Source: Thermoplasmata archaeon (GTDB taxonomy: Archaea > Thermoplasmatota > Thermoplasmata > Lutacidiplasmatales > UBA184). From it: DNA of 5,214 bases. This document shows, in pieces, positions 4,997 through 5,214 of this stretch; positions within the stretch are counted from its first letter, which is position 1, and every line of letters begins with the position of its first letter. The position numbers and the translations under genes are program-made. The notes beneath the pieces are model-generated. The model made no database searches, had not been told where the DNA came from, and saw nothing but the letters and a program-made list of their open reading frames with translations. The stretch spans positions 1 to 5,214 of the forward strand of contig JASHUJ010000016.1 in the NCBI GenBank assembly GCA_030040035.1. Reading direction: 5' to 3'.

Positions 4997-5214
4997 TCAC
5001 TTTCCGGCGACCAGATTCTGTAGGTCAGCACGCGCGCCGACTCGGTCGAGATACTCCTTTGCCTGGTCGATCAGCGGTCCGGCCCGGTCCGACTGATCGA
5101 ACTTCGCGTACGCTTGGGCGAGCGCCACGCGCGCCCGGGCCAGTTCCAAGCCCCAACCCAACTTCCGCCACAGCTCCACGGAGGTCTCGAGGTGCGAGAG
5201 TCCGGTTCGATCCG
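4997..5214 (-). CDS. C-terminal fragment of a TPR-like helical-repeat protein (start outside window)
   Basis: The last 71 codons are visible; the frame is open to the right edge and ends at TGA (4997-4999). The internal GTG at 5179 (VELWRKLG) is not taken as the start because the preceding in-frame residues DRTGLSHLETS continue the same helical repeat. The stretch ARVALAQAYAKFDQSDRAG, followed by PLIDQAKEYL, fits the TPR consensus: L7, A8, Y11, A20, I24 and A27 fall at the canonical positions. Before it, LSHLETSVELWRKLG looks like the second helix of another repeat. Such C-terminal TPR tails occur in cytoplasmic scaffold proteins and in large signalling ATPase or regulator proteins, so the function cannot be told from this fragment. 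There is no signal peptide or membrane segment in the visible part. It lies 170 bases upstream of the tandem-propeller gene in the same direction; co-transcription is possible but not shown. Confidence 0.8.
   Translation of the reverse strand, partial: DRTGLSHLETSVELWRKLGWGLELARARVALAQAYAKFDQSDRAGPLIDQAKEYLDRVGARADLQNLVAGK

Noticed and set aside
4997..5179. Separate 60-residue gene starting at GTG 5179
   Set aside because: The frame continues open upstream to the window edge with sequence of the same helical character, so this is more likely the C-terminus of a larger TPR protein.

Overview
The window is GC-rich (roughly two thirds G+C by eye) and all three genes I can support lie on the minus strand, so transcription runs from right to left. 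The best guess for the source is a GC-rich archaeon of the Thermoplasmata. The reasons are large exported proteins built from 'SGLP...WSV..NG...PNG.Y' modules alternating with divergent InlB-type repeats carrying a 'GSGPGSY.G' loop, many N-glycosylation sequons, a GTG start with a Shine-Dalgarno stretch in one gene, and an apparently short leader without one in another. The taxon is an inference from protein style only.

Layout in transcription order. (1) 5214-4997: the last 71 codons of a protein ending in a tetratricopeptide-like helical repeat; its start lies outside the window. (2) 4996-4827: a 170-base gap with a weak AT-rich promoter candidate and the ribosome binding site of the next gene. 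(3) 4826-2919: a complete 635-residue exported protein with two tandem beta-propellers, an N-terminal one of about six divergent blades and a C-terminal YVTN/YncE-type one of seven 41-42-residue blades, the last of which is cut short by a pentaglycine tail and stop. (4) 2918-2612: a 307-base gap without a convincing gene but with several inverted repeats and a 10-bp-phased TGCGCA pair just before the next start. (5) 2611-1: the first 870 codons of a very large exported protein that continues past the left edge. It has a signal peptide, an about 410-residue beta-propeller-like ectodomain with six cysteines, then tandem composite modules of exactly 159 residues (two complete and a third begun).

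The two large genes probably both make extracytoplasmic, glycosylated beta-propeller proteins that take part in surface recognition, adhesion or binding; no catalytic motif was seen in either. Their adjacency and common orientation suggest a cell-surface gene neighbourhood, but the 307-base gap with its own promoter-like elements argues for separate transcripts. Long arginine-rich open frames on both strands across the window are shadows of these genes caused by the high GC content. I found no tRNA, rRNA, CRISPR array, insertion sequence or clear terminator.
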